Below, one piece after another: positions 1 through 9,713 of a stretch of 64,000 nucleotides of DNA. Both the position numbers and the translations under genes were made by a program. The notes under the pieces are model-generated. The model ran no database searches. It was not told the DNA's origin and was given only the letters and a program-made list of their open reading frames with translations. Origin of the DNA: Winogradskyella psychrotolerans RS-3 (GTDB lineage Bacteria > Bacteroidota > Bacteroidia > Flavobacteriales > Flavobacteriaceae); contig NZ_ATMR01000098.1 of the NCBI RefSeq assembly GCF_000427335.1, positions 1-64,000 of the forward strand. Direction: 5' to 3'. Position 1 is the stretch's first letter; every line of letters starts with the position of its first letter.

Positions 1-1700
1 ATAAATTGAAAGTTACTTCTGAAGTACAACCTGTTAATGTATTAGTCAGTACTGCTATTATAGGTTGTGGACTGCTTGTATTTGTATATCCCCCTAAAAT
101 TGGGTTGGTTTCTGTACTCGCATTTGCCGCATTCGCATAATAACTCACTGCTACATTCACCTGACCATTTAAAATCTCTGTAGTCTTTGTAGCTAAATCA
201 AAGACTTCTTCGTCATCGCCTGTCGCATTATCATCACACAACTCATAGTTTGTTACTGCTATGACTGTTGGTTTTGGATTTACAATCAATTGAAGTGGTG
301 TGGTATCATAACAACCCGTTGCACTATTTTCAATACGTGCTATAATTTCTTGTGATCCGGCTTGGGTATTGGTGTAATTAGTTGGTAATGCACTACCTCC
401 TACTTCTGCATCAGCTTGATTAGCATAATAGCGAACCGTCATACCAGATTGTGAGCCAGTAACTTCTGCGTCTTTAGTACTAAGATCAAACACCGCAAAA
501 CCATCTGTGTCATCATCACAAACTTCTAATGCTGTTGTGACATTAGCTATCGGGTTTTCTAAAACCTCTAACGCTAAGCTGTTGACGCTATAACAGTTCG
601 TTGTGGTATTCTCTAGACGTACAAATATGGTTTGATTACCCATTGCGGTATTCACATAACCATCAAATATTTCGGCGTTATCGTTTTGTGCTCCCGCTAA
701 GTTTTCATGAAAAGAAACAACCACTCCAGATTGTCCGTTTAAAAACTCTGATTCTTTTGTGTTTAATGGAAATCCTACAAACCCATCCTCATCATCATCA
801 CACACTTGTAATGCAGACACCGCAACGACTTCTGGCAACGCATTTACGATAAGATCAAAACTCGTCGTACTATAACAAGTAGGGTGTAAAGGATCTTCTA
901 CTCTAACATATATAGTCTCTAAATTTGCTGTGTTATTGGTATAACTCGTTGGTAAAGCTCCTGTGTTATTGTTAGCATTATCCTGACTCGTATGAAATGA
1001 AACATTGTAAACCGTTGGGTCTTGTCCGTCTAAAATAACACCTTCTTGACTGCTTAAATCGAAAGTGCCAAAGCCATCATTACTAACGTCATCACAAACT
1101 TCCATGGCATCAGGTGTTGTAGCTAAAGCTCTAGCATTAACTACTAAATTAAATAACGCTGTTGCCGAGGCATTGTAACAAGAAGAATCTCCTGCGCTCG
1201 ATACTCTAACAAAAATAGGTTCTCCATTAACAATATTAGTGTAATCTGATGGTAAAGCATTATCCCCTAAGTCGGCATCGGCAAAACTTAAATGATACGT
1301 TACCCTGAAATCTGTTGGTGATTGTGACCCTAATATACCTAATGTTTGGTCGCTTAAATCAAAGCTCCCCAAACCGTCATTAGCGACATCATCACATATT
1401 TCTAAATCTGCAACGGGATTGATGGCTGGTTTTAACGCTGCAGTTAGTGAGAATGACGTTATAGAAAAGCAAGTTTGTGAAACATCTGCTAAACGTGCCC
1501 AAATAGCTTGAGGACTGGTTACATTAGTATAAAGATTTGGTAATGCACCTAAATTATCTATAGCGTCTTGTTCTGTTAGGTGATAACTTATAGGGAAACT
1601 TGTTGGATCTTGACTTCCTAATATGTTAGTATCATTTACTGCTAGATTAAATTCTTCTATTCCAGAAGCGCTACACTCAACTAAATCAATGGCAGTATTG
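1..1700 (-). repeat. Tandem protein repeats of about 95 residues in the adhesin
   Basis: At least six modules follow one another with a spacing of about 280-295 bases. Each opens with a Cys-Asp-Asp motif (ICDDVANDG near 1400, VCDDVSNDG near 1105, VCDDDEDGF near 810, VCDDDTDGF near 530, LCDDNATGD near 245; the first, near 1683, is the degenerate ECSASG), then an FDLSTK-like strand, a VSYH-like strand, an LPTSYTN motif and a TIFVRVEN strand ending in a second Cys. The acidic residues and paired cysteines resemble beta-sandwich repeats of flavobacterial surface proteins. Copies are diverged at the base level, so this is an old array. Confidence 0.75.
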
Positions 1701-3417
1701 GCGATTGGACTATCTCTAAACTCTACTGTTATTGAATTCGCAGAACCCGAACAAATACTCTCTAATTCAAAATCAGCATAATAAATTCCAGGCTCAGTTA
1801 CACTAATAGTCGATGATGTTTCACCTGGTATAACGATACCATCTTTATACCAAACATGCGTTGCATTATCAAGTCTTGTATCTAAAACAACCTCTGTACC
1901 ATCACATGGAGCATTCCCACGTTCAATAGTCATGTCATCACCTAAACTTCCCCCTAAATTAAAACTACCTGCTTTAATAAAAACACCCGAATCATAGGCG
2001 TTATCCCTATCATCGGCAATAACCAATTTTATTGTATAAGTTTCTCCAGAAACAACTGCAGACCTCGCCGTAAAAACACGTGTTCTGCCATCAAATGCTA
2101 TTGGGGGCTGACCATTAGGAGTATAACCACCAAAATACCGTTCATTGATACCCCCACACGGTGCACCATTATCAGGATGTATATTCGTTACTAAAATAGG
2201 TTCATTAGAATTTGGTAAAACTGCTAAATTAGAAACATTACCAGAGGAATCCGTTAGTAGAAAAGCAAAAGCATCGGAATAATCACATTCAAAACTCCCC
2301 ATATTATACTCCTCAGAAGCCATTAAAAAGTCAAAACTAATACTATCCGCTAAAGGAATAAAATCGAATTGAATAGAGCTAGCATTATGAGAATCAACAC
2401 CAAGTGCTAAGTCTAAACTATCATCACCAGGCCAAGCACCTGTTCCTTCGCTTAAGGTTGTATCATTAGGCCCACCTGCATCACTAGCTTCACCACTGGT
2501 TAGTAACAAGCCATCTTCAAAAGGAAAATCAGTTCCATTACTAAAAAATAACCGATTCCATTTGGCTCATCAGTACTATGAGAAATTCCTGTTGAGGCAA
2601 TAATATTAGATACTGATGCACATGGACTATTTACTAAAACATCTTCAATTAATTGCTCTGGAGTAAACAAATCTTGATCTACCACAACATTCGATCCCAA
2701 AACAAAAACGGTGATTATATCTGTATCTGAACATTCTTGTGGGTTAGCATCCGTAACTGTTAAAGTAACTGTATACGTACCCGGATTATCAAAAGTATTC
2801 GTAACATTAGGCCCTGAAGCTTCATTTCCTTCTCCGAAATCCCAATCATAAGTAGCTCCCGTATCATCTAAGGAAAAAGTTGCACTTCCAGAAAAATCAA
2901 TAGATTCTCCGGGTAGAACACCTACAACTCCAGCATTATTAATTGCAGGAGTCGTATTGTCGATAGAGGCTATAACATCCTGACAAGCCGTAGCACATAG
3001 AATATCGGCTTCCCAACCTGGACTAGTTCCATTAGCGTTGGATATAAACTCAATGGTTAAGCAACCAGAAGTGTTAGTCTCAGAAGCTCTAACATTGAAA
3101 GCGCCAACGGGCCCAACATAAGTTCCTATTAATGGTGCCGAAGTATTATTATCACCATCATAAATTCTCATCACATCTTGGTCATCCCCGGTTTGCGTGA
3201 AAAAAGATTGAAAATCAAGAATGGTAAACTCACCCGCGTTTTCCGGACATATAGTAGTTACTAGGTTTTCATCAGTATCATAATTACCAAACCCTCCTCC
3301 AGAATCAAAAAACTTATCTGGTGCACAACGTGTAAACGTTCCGTTTTGCATTGATATATCTTGAGCAAAACTAATTATAGAGATGATTAAGGCAAGAAAA
3401 CATAAGGTTTTTTTCAT
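1..3417 (-). CDS. Large secreted modular adhesin (CUB-like, PKD, choice-of-anchor L, repeats); 3' end outside window, one frameshift
   Basis: The protein starts with a signal peptide (MKKTLCFLALIISIISFAQ) and was not matched to a named gene. Visible domains in order: a CUB-like region (residues 20-145, includes RIYDGDN), a PKD domain (about 160-245, YDWDFGEG), a choice-of-anchor L domain (about 252-440, with GTDFPFEDGLLLTSGEA), an Ig-like region (about 490-565, VWYKDGIVIPGET) and then a series of ~95-residue repeats running off the left edge. The reading frame breaks at the six-A run 2543-2548: as given it ends in an out-of-frame tail at 2500, but one added base restores the anchor-L sequence and an open frame to base 1. 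Family knowledge suggests export by the type IX secretion system and cell-surface or extracellular adhesion; the C-terminal sorting domain that would prove it lies outside the window. Confidence 0.8.
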
Positions 3418-3553
3418 AATTCAATACTTCAATTCAATTACGCTTATACTTATGAGTTAAAACAAAAAATGACGCGTAAATTTGGTTGATCACGAAATTT
3501 AGTCAAATTATATTAATTGACTTAATTTATAGTTATAAAACATCATCTAAAGG

Positions 3554-3586
3554 TTGAACTTTTAAGCTTGATATTTCATACTTTTG
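3554..3586 (+). promoter_or_regulatory. Bacteroidota-type promoter of nfu
   Basis: A TTG at 3554-3556 is followed after 22 bases by TACTTTTG at 3579-3586, matching the TAnnTTTG -7 consensus. The nfu ATG at 3599 follows closely. Confidence 0.65.
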
Positions 3587-3598
3587 CAAATAAAAAAG

Positions 3599-4501
3599 AT
3601 GTCACAAACTAAGATTTCCATAGTCTCTACTTCTAACGACGCCATTAAGAAATTTGAGGCTGATCGATTTTTAACCAATCATAACAGTTTTGAATTCAAT
3701 AATATAGACGACGCCAAACATTCTCCTTTGGCTCAGCAATTATTTTATCTTCCATTTGTTAAAAAAGTATATATCGCTTCAAATTTTATAGCCATAGAAC
3801 GTTACAATATCGTTGAATGGAAAGATGTAGAAAATGAAGTTGCGCAACAAATTGAAGATTATTTATCTAAAAATGATATTGTAGTAAGTGAAGATGCTAT
3901 AAAACCTAAGGCTGCGGTAACTGTATATGCAGAAAGCACACCTAATCCTGGTGTATTAAAATTTGTATGTAATAAAGTGTTAGTGCCAAATTTATATGAG
4001 TTTACCTCAATTGAAGACGCTAAGCCATCGCCTTTAGCGACAGCTTTATTCCAATTTCCATTTGTGAAGAATATTTACATGGAAAAGAATTTCATTTCTA
4101 TTACTAAGTTTGATATTATAGAATGGGAAGAGATCACACTTCAATTGCGAGAGTTTTTAAAATCTTATGTTGAAGATGGCAAAATTATTTTAAATGATGA
4201 TGCTCCAAAGCAGTTGAAAAAAACAGAAGAAGCTATTGAGCAAAAATTTGAAGCTTTAGATGATATTTCAAAAAATATTATAAATATTCTTGAAGAGTAC
4301 ATTAAGCCAGCTGTTGAAAGCGATGGAGGGAATATTGAATTTATATCTTACGATGAAGCTACCAAAAAAGTTGAAGTATTATTACAAGGAGCTTGCAGTG
4401 GATGTCCATCATCAACTTTCACTCTTAAAAATGGTATTGAGACTATGCTAAAAGATATGCTGAATGACAATTCGATTAGTGTAAATGCTATAAATGGTTA
4501 A
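3599..4501 (+). CDS. NifU/Nfu-type Fe-S cluster carrier with duplicated N-terminal domain
   Basis: This 300-residue protein has two Nfu N-terminal-type domains in tandem (about residues 5-85 and 105-190; the second contains ESTPNPGVLKF) and one C-terminal NifU domain (about 215-295) with the Fe-S binding pair C266-x-x-C269 (GACSGCPSS). Nfu proteins carry assembled Fe-S clusters to apo-proteins in the cytoplasm. The ATG at 3599 was chosen because the in-frame TTG further up (3584) overlaps the promoter -7 box. The last ~200 bases occur a second time at 6341-6542, after a ~1.8 kb segment with a different gene, so something entered directly behind this gene. The gene itself is intact. Confidence 0.9.
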   Translation: MSQTKISIVSTSNDAIKKFEADRFLTNHNSFEFNNIDDAKHSPLAQQLFYLPFVKKVYIASNFIAIERYNIVEWKDVENEVAQQIEDYLSKNDIVVSEDAIKPKAAVTVYAESTPNPGVLKFVCNKVLVPNLYEFTSIEDAKPSPLATALFQFPFVKNIYMEKNFISITKFDIIEWEEITLQLREFLKSYVEDGKIILNDDAPKQLKKTEEAIEQKFEALDDISKNIINILEEYIKPAVESDGGNIEFISYDEATKKVEVLLQGACSGCPSSTFTLKNGIETMLKDMLNDNSISVNAING

Positions 4502-4505
4502 AATT
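4279..4505 (+). repeat. Direct repeat, copy 1 (3' end of nfu)
   Basis: This stretch reappears at 6319-6545 with an offset of exactly 2040 bases and no gaps. By eye there are about 15 mismatches over roughly 225 bases, mostly at third codon positions. It flanks, with copy 2, the segment that holds the secreted protein gene at 5365-6066. Confidence 0.9.
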
Positions 4506-5364
4506 CATTAACGTTAAACGAAGACTATTCTCAAATTAGATATTATAAATGACTCAATTTGCAAATCAGAGCTAGAGCATTAAATTATAACATGCATTAA
4601 CTAAACGTAATTGTCTTCTACTACAGTTTATATCGCAGTGGTATAGCTTTTTACTAAACCGCGGCCTATGCTTAACAAAAGCATAATTCACTATAAAATT
4701 GAAGTAAAACCACTTTAACAGAAGTCACCCCTTACATTACAGACACGTTTCTATCTTTAAAATCAGAAAATTCTAAGGATAGAATATTCAGTAATGGATA
4801 TATTGCTGATGGCAATATTAAAGGCAATAAATGTATACAGATGCTCACTGAGATGTTTGTTTGTTCTAAAAAAGTATTCGAGTTTTGCTCTATAAATAAA
4901 AGAACAATTTCTAAATTCCTTTCCAAAGAACGAGATAAAGCTAAAGTCATACATTAAAATCCAAGACTTAAAAAATGAAAATAGTCTCTTAATTATCTTC
5001 TATTTCTAAATAATAAAGGTTTTTTATAAAGTAATGTTTCATTAGACAAATTGAAATTAAGGTAAAAAATTTTAAGCCCGTTTGCGACAGTAAATATTGC
5101 TAATGTTAAATCTAACCTTGAAATTTTATAACTGATGAAAATTTATTAGTTTCGCTAACTTGATATTAAAAAAACTAGATTTTCATTATCTATAAAGTCA
5201 ATGACATTTTTCTAAACTCATAAAAGTTAGGGAACATTGCAATAAAGCATTTCATAAAGCGATAATAATATTTGACGGGTTTATGTTTTAAAAAACATTA
5301 TAACCTTGAATAGGAATATTATTTAATTTAACATTAATTAAAAAATTAAACCTTTAAATAAATT
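4506..5364 (+). other. AT-rich region inside the nfu-flanked insert; possible gene fragment 4703-4957
   Basis: No complete gene is visible. One reading frame (4703-4957, + strand) is open for 84 codons and ends with TAA, but has no ATG near its upstream end (a TGA precedes it at 4700-4702). The peptide has mixed, protein-like composition (for example SKDRIFSNGYIADGNIKGNK) but I do not recognise it. It could be the 3' remnant of a gene carried in with the insert. The rest (4958-5364) is very AT-rich and looks like an upstream region for the gene at 5365. Confidence 0.3.
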
Positions 5365-6066
5365 ATGACACGTATTAAACTTCTCATTCCTATAATTTTA
5401 TTAAGCTTATGTGCTACAGAAATAAGCTACGCACAGAATACAAGCGCTAGTGAGAGCATGCGCGCCCGCGATTTAGACCGTATGCAATCTGCTGGACAAC
5501 TTAATAATAACAAATTATCTAATGCTGTAGGTTCTCCTTTTATAAAAGAATCATTTGAACTAGTAAAACTCGATAAATTTGGGGACCGCCTTTATCAAGC
5601 AAGATATAATGCAAATTTAGGTGAAATGCAGATTAAACGCGAAAACGACACCATTGCATTGAATAATTCTGAAGACATGACAATAACATTTACTTCAGAT
5701 AGCAAAACTTATAAAACCTATAATTACATAAATAAAGAAGGCATATCAAAACAAGGTTTTCTTGTTGTATTAAAAGAGAGTGAATCTTTAACTCTTTTAC
5801 AAGAAGAAATCGTAAAATTCTACGAAAAAAAGCCAGCAGTTAGTAGCTATGCTAAAGACAAACCTGCGGAATATAAAAGAGCGAATGATGTTTATTATTA
5901 TAAACAAGATGATAAAGTATCCTTATTACCTCAAAAACGTAAAGATTTTTTAAAATCATTTCCTGCACATTCAGATAAGCTCAAAACTTATATAAAGAAA
6001 AACAAAATTAGTCTTAAAGATCATGAAGATTTAATTACTTTATTTGAGTACATGAATACATTATAA
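5365..6066 (+). CDS. Secreted/periplasmic protein of unknown function
   Basis: I do not recognise the family with certainty. The 233-residue product begins with a clear Sec signal peptide (LLIPIILLSLCATEISYAQ, cleavage likely after SYA). The mature part is hydrophilic, with a GSPFIKESFE motif near residue 57 and a stretch reading RYNANLGEMQIK near residue 80, a pattern seen in small flavobacterial surface or periplasmic proteins with a beta-rich middle. The C-terminal third is lysine-rich (KRKDFLKSF...KTYIKKNK) and probably helical. The gene is monocistronic, ends before a hairpin at 6117-6160, and lies between two copies of the nfu 3' end. This suggests it was acquired as a block. Confidence 0.75.
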   Translation: MTRIKLLIPIILLSLCATEISYAQNTSASESMRARDLDRMQSAGQLNNNKLSNAVGSPFIKESFELVKLDKFGDRLYQARYNANLGEMQIKRENDTIALNNSEDMTITFTSDSKTYKTYNYINKEGISKQGFLVVLKESESLTLLQEEIVKFYEKKPAVSSYAKDKPAEYKRANDVYYYKQDDKVSLLPQKRKDFLKSFPAHSDKLKTYIKKNKISLKDHEDLITLFEYMNTL

Positions 6067-6116
6067 TCTCTATAGCTAAAAGCTGAATTAAGTTTATTCT
6101 GTACCATCTTAGATAT

Positions 6117-6160
6117 AATAACCTGCATACACGTCAAACAAATGTGTTTTGCAGGTTATT
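6117..6160 (+). terminator. Stem-loop downstream of the secreted protein gene
   Basis: AATAACCTGCA (6117-6127) and TGCAGGTTATT (6150-6160) form a perfect 11-bp stem, with an inner ACAC/GTGT pairing. The trailing T-tract is weak, so termination is likely but not certain. Confidence 0.5.
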
Positions 6161-6318
6161 TCAGAATAATGATATCCCATTTGATTGTATACTCTTATTT
6201 AAAACAACAAATCCAATACACAACATTACCGGTAGATCCCTTTCATTAACAGATAATTTGCAGATATTTTTAAAAGATTTTAATCTTTAATTTTTGAATC
6301 TCCCCTTATTGTACGTTT

Positions 6319-6542
6319 TATAAATATTCTTTGAGAATACATTAAGTCAGCTGTTGAAAGCGATGGAGGAAATATTGAATTTATATCTTACGATGAAGCC
6401 ACCAAAAAAGTTGAAGTGTTATTACAAGGAGCTTGCAGCGGTTGTCCGTCATCAACTTTCACCCTTAAAAATGGTATTGAGACTATGCTAAAAGATATGC
6501 TGAATGACAATTCTATTAGCGTAAACGCTATCAATGGTTAAA
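6319..6542 (+). pseudogene. Duplicated 3' fragment of nfu (direct repeat copy 2)
   Basis: This fragment encodes the last ~66 residues of the NifU domain again, including the GACSGCPSS cluster-binding motif and the same stop codon. It has no start codon, and an in-frame TGA at 6332-6334 blocks read-in. From 6341 to the stop I count 12 codon differences from copy 1, of which 11 are synonymous and one is not (Pro to Ser). Both copies must therefore have diverged mostly while functional. It is best seen as the leftover end of a related nfu allele that was displaced when the segment 4502-6318 entered. Confidence 0.85.
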
Positions 6543-6614
6543 ATTTTGTACCTTAAGAGTGACCTTATTGAGATTTTAGTGTCTCATTAGTATAACCCTT
6601 AAAACAAAAATATT

Positions 6615-6815
6615 ATGGCAGTATTAAAAGTTATTGAAGTCTTATCTAATTCGGATAAAAGCTGGGAAGACGCAACAAAAAAAGCAGTAAAAGAAGCTTC
6701 TAAAACTGTAAAAAACATAAAATCTGTTTATGTAAATGAACAGAGCGCTATAGTTAATGGTGACGATGTCACTGAATTTAGAGTGAATTTAAAATTGACT
6801 TTTGAAGTTAAATAG
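6615..6815 (+). CDS. Dodecin family flavin-binding protein
   Basis: The 66-residue protein has the dodecin length and layout: a short beta strand (VLKVIEVLSNS), one long helix beginning SWEDATKKAVKEASKTVKNI, and two C-terminal strands (VTEFRVNLKLTFEV). Dodecins form hollow dodecamers that bind and store flavins in the cytoplasm. The SWEDA segment fits the family's conserved helix start. It is followed by a clear terminator and then the MscS gene on the same strand. Upstream lies the nfu fragment. Confidence 0.88.
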   Translation: MAVLKVIEVLSNSDKSWEDATKKAVKEASKTVKNIKSVYVNEQSAIVNGDDVTEFRVNLKLTFEVK

Positions 6816-6843
6816 AGCATTCTATTTTCTAAGTACTAACACC

Positions 6844-6876
6844 TAACTCGATCTAAAAATTAGTCGAGTTTTTTTA
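6844..6876 (+). terminator. Rho-independent terminator after dodecin
   Basis: AACTCGA (6845-6851) pairs with TCGAGTT (6864-6870) around a 12-base loop, followed by a run of T. Confidence 0.75.
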
Positions 6877-6904
6877 TTTAAAATTTAAAATTATAAAAAT
6901 CAAC

Positions 6905-7717
6905 ATGGATACACAAAAATGGATTGACTCAGGTTACAATTTTATTATTGAGTTTGGCCCAAAAGTTATTGGAGCTATACTTATATGGATTATTGGTAGC
7001 TGGGTAATTAAAATGCTCTTAAAAGGCACTTCTAAAGCAATGAATAAGGGCGATTATGACGAAAGTTTAAAAAAATTCTTATTAAATCTTATTAATTGGA
7101 TTTTAAAAATTCTTCTCATTATTGTTGTATTAGGCACTGTAGGTGTTGAAACAACCTCATTTGCTGCTATTATTGCTGCTGCTGGTTTAGCCATTGGTTT
7201 AGCTTTACAAGGGTCGTTAGCTAACTTTGCTGGTGGAGTTTTAATTATGATTTTTAAGCCCATTAAAATTGGAGATTTAATAGAAGCTCAAGGAGAAATT
7301 GGAGTGGTTAAAGAAATTGAAATCTTCACGACTAAATTAATTGGTCTTTCTAACAAGGAAATCATTATTCCTAATGGGTCGCTTTCTAACGGAAACATAG
7401 TAAATTATACGACTCAAGGCACAAGAAGAGTTGATTTTGTATTTGGTGTAAGTTATGATGCAGATATCAAAACAACAAAAGAAGTTTTCAGTAAAGTCTT
7501 AGCTGCGCATCCTTTAATTTTAAAAGATCCCGCACCAACAATTGCTTTATCTGAATTAGCAGATAGCTCAATTAACTTTGTTGTAAGACCTTGGTGTAAA
7601 ACAGCGGATTACTGGACTGTTTACTTTGAGGTTACCGAAAGTGTAAAAGAAGCATTAGATGCGGCTGGTATTGAAATACCTTATCCACATCAAGTAGAAA
7701 TACACAGAGAAGGTTAA
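6905..7717 (+). CDS. MscS-family mechanosensitive ion channel
   Basis: The 270-residue protein has three N-terminal membrane segments (about residues 18-40, 55-80 and 88-115). The third carries the glycine/alanine-rich pore helix typical of MscS (LAIGLALQGSLANFAGGV) followed by FKPIKIGDLIEA, the start of the cytoplasmic beta domain. The C-terminal alpha/beta domain ends in PYPHQVEIHREG, a characteristic family ending. Such channels open under membrane tension and release solutes on osmotic downshock from the inner membrane. Its stop codon overlaps the stop codon of the convergent tsaB. Confidence 0.93.
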   Translation: MDTQKWIDSGYNFIIEFGPKVIGAILIWIIGSWVIKMLLKGTSKAMNKGDYDESLKKFLLNLINWILKILLIIVVLGTVGVETTSFAAIIAAAGLAIGLALQGSLANFAGGVLIMIFKPIKIGDLIEAQGEIGVVKEIEIFTTKLIGLSNKEIIIPNGSLSNGNIVNYTTQGTRRVDFVFGVSYDADIKTTKEVFSKVLAAHPLILKDPAPTIALSELADSSINFVVRPWCKTADYWTVYFEVTESVKEALDAAGIEIPYPHQVEIHREG

Positions 7718-8385
7718 GCTTTCTTTTTTAAAGCTACAAAATCCTTTAAATAATAAGGTTCAAAATAAGCGACATCTTCGGTGTCGCTTTTTTTGTGATT
7801 ATTTTCTGCTAAAAATCCCATCTCATTTGCAGAAGGTAATTTCCCGTCTATAAATACAGCATTAGGATGCTGAATTAGGCTTTTAGTCTTTTCCACACCG
7901 TTTCCTACAAAATAAACTTTATGATCCTTAAGAAGTGTGCTAAAACTCTCTTCCGTGAGGATTTCTGCTTTTATTTCTCTATGTAATTCTAAATTCGCAT
8001 TATAGATTGCCGAATACACCTCCATTCGTCTGGCATCTAACATCGGGACAATGAATCCATCTTCAATGGTCACTTGATGCGCTAAACTTTCTAAGGTTGA
8101 AATCGCAATTAATGGTTTATTCAACGCGAAACATAACCCTTTTGCAGAAGACACACCAATACGTAAGCCTGTGTATGAGCCAGGACCTTTACTCACTGCT
8201 ACAGCATCTATTTCAGAAGGTTTTATTTTTGAAATCTTAAAAATTTCATCAATAAAAATATGCAATGTTTCGGCATGCGAAAATCCTAAACTATTATCTT
8301 CTTTTAAAACTAAAGTCTCTCCATCCTTAGATAGAGAGACTGAACAATTTGTAGTTGCTGTTTCTATATTTAGCACTAATGCCAT
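7714..8385 (-). CDS. tsaB: tRNA threonylcarbamoyladenosine biosynthesis protein TsaB
   Basis: The 223-residue product has the TsaB signature of an ASKHA fold: NIETATTNCSVSL at the N-terminus and GPGSYTGLRIG at about residues 67-77. TsaB supports TsaD in making t6A at position 37 of tRNAs that read ANN codons, in the cytoplasm. The length is near that of other TsaB proteins and it lacks the metal-binding part found in TsaD. It lies downstream of the efflux genes and converges on mscS. Confidence 0.93.
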   Translation of the reverse strand: MALVLNIETATTNCSVSLSKDGETLVLKEDNSLGFSHAETLHIFIDEIFKISKIKPSEIDAVAVSKGPGSYTGLRIGVSSAKGLCFALNKPLIAISTLESLAHQVTIEDGFIVPMLDARRMEVYSAIYNANLELHREIKAEILTEESFSTLLKDHKVYFVGNGVEKTKSLIQHPNAVFIDGKLPSANEMGFLAENNHKKSDTEDVAYFEPYYLKDFVALKKKA

Positions 8386-8402
8386 TGGCTAATTGGTGTT
8401 TT

Positions 8403-9711
8403 TTATTCCTCGCTTTTAGCGTTAGAAGCGTCTAAGGAACTTTTATTTTTACTTGAATTAAATCTCCTGGACTAAGATTTTTAGAAACCATAATATATGG
8501 TCCTGTAATGATTTCATCATCCTTGGTTAACCCTGAAACTATTTCAATGTTTGTATCATCTTGAATACCTGTCTTAACCACTCTCAATTTGGCTTTACCA
8601 TTCTCGTTTACAAACACACATTCAAACTTTTGCTCTTCCGCATCATAATCTCCGGTGTCTATCGTTGTTGTTTTTTCATATGTTTTTTTAGTTGAACTTG
8701 TATCTGTTCTAATCACAATAGCACTAATAGGTACCGAAATGGCATCTTTTCTAGTTTTAGTAATGATATCTACAGTAGCAGTCATTCCGGGTCTAAAAGG
8801 TGAATACGTTTCAGGCTTTCCTTCTGTTAAATCTTTATAAGACTCTTCTATTATTCTAACTTTAACTTTAAAATTAGTCACCTGATCTGCAGCTAAAGTA
8901 CCAGCAGCAGAATTAGCAATAGCTGTAACAACCCCTTTAAACTTTTCTTTAAGTAAGCATCAACTTCAACAATTGTAGAATCTCCAATGCTCACTTTTAC
9001 AATATCATTTTCATTGACATCCACTTCAACTTCCATGTTTTTTAGGTTAGCTACACTCAAAATTGGAGTACCTGCCATTTGTTGCGTACCAACCACACGC
9101 TCACCTAGCTCAACGCTTAAAAGTGAAATTGTCCCTGTCATTGGAGAATAAATCGTTGTTCTACTTAAATTGTCCTTAGCTTCATTTACTGTTGCCGCAG
9201 CACTCTGCACACTGTAATATGCAGAACTTTTACCTGCCACTGCAGTTTCGTAAGCCGCAATAGAACGATCCCATTCTGATTTAGAAATAACACCTTTATT
9301 AAAAAGGGTTTGGTTTCTCTCATAATCGGCTTTAGCTTGTTTTAAATTGGCTTCTGCTTGTTCTAAACCAGCTCTTACGTTTTGATAAGATGCCTGAGTT
9401 CTACTTACCGCAGACTGAATTAAATCTGGATTTACACGAACTAACAAATCACCTTTTTTAACTTCTTGACCTTCTTTAAATGGTAACTCTAAAATTTCAC
9501 CAGATACTTCTGAAGATATTTTCACTTCTACTTCTGGCTGAATTTTTCCTGTGGCAGATACGGTTTCAACAATATCTCTTAAAGTTACCTCTTTAATAGT
9601 GACTTCTTTAAAATCACCTTTTTCACCAAACCATCCCATTTTAGATCCTGCAACTACGATTAGTAGTCCTAAAATGAAAAGTCCGATGATAATTTTTACT
9701 GTTTTGCTCAT
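8403..9711 (-). CDS. HlyD/MacA-type periplasmic efflux adaptor, two apparent frameshifts
   Basis: This membrane-fusion protein has an N-terminal membrane anchor (residues 5-25), a biotinyl-lipoyl-like hairpin (SGEILELPFKEGQEVKKGDL), a long coiled-coil (about residues 95-170), and the barrel and membrane-proximal domains. The frame breaks twice. At the T run 8943-8946 one extra base restores AYLKKKFKGVVTAIANSAAG. At 8446-8450 one extra base replaces a short odd tail with NKSSLDASNAKSEE and a stop at 8403. With both bases added, the gene is 436 codons plus stop, a normal length. It follows the TolC gene by 2 bases, so they form one exporter operon. No inner-membrane pump gene is adjacent in this window. 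Confidence 0.88.
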
Positions 9712-9713
9712 AA

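Noticed and set aside
601-852. Plus-strand open frame of 83 codons within the adhesin
   Set aside because: It lies opposite the repeat modules of the adhesin, which give convincing protein sequence on the minus strand; its composition is not protein-like.
4732-4954. Two minus-strand frames in the insert
   Set aside because: They overlap each other and the better plus-strand frame 4703-4957; no ribosome binding context or known motif.
4506-6318. Integrative element with attachment sites
   Set aside because: The flanking repeat is 227 bases and diverged, no integrase, transposase or short perfect core repeat is visible; homologous recombination explains it better. Kept as a finding in that form.
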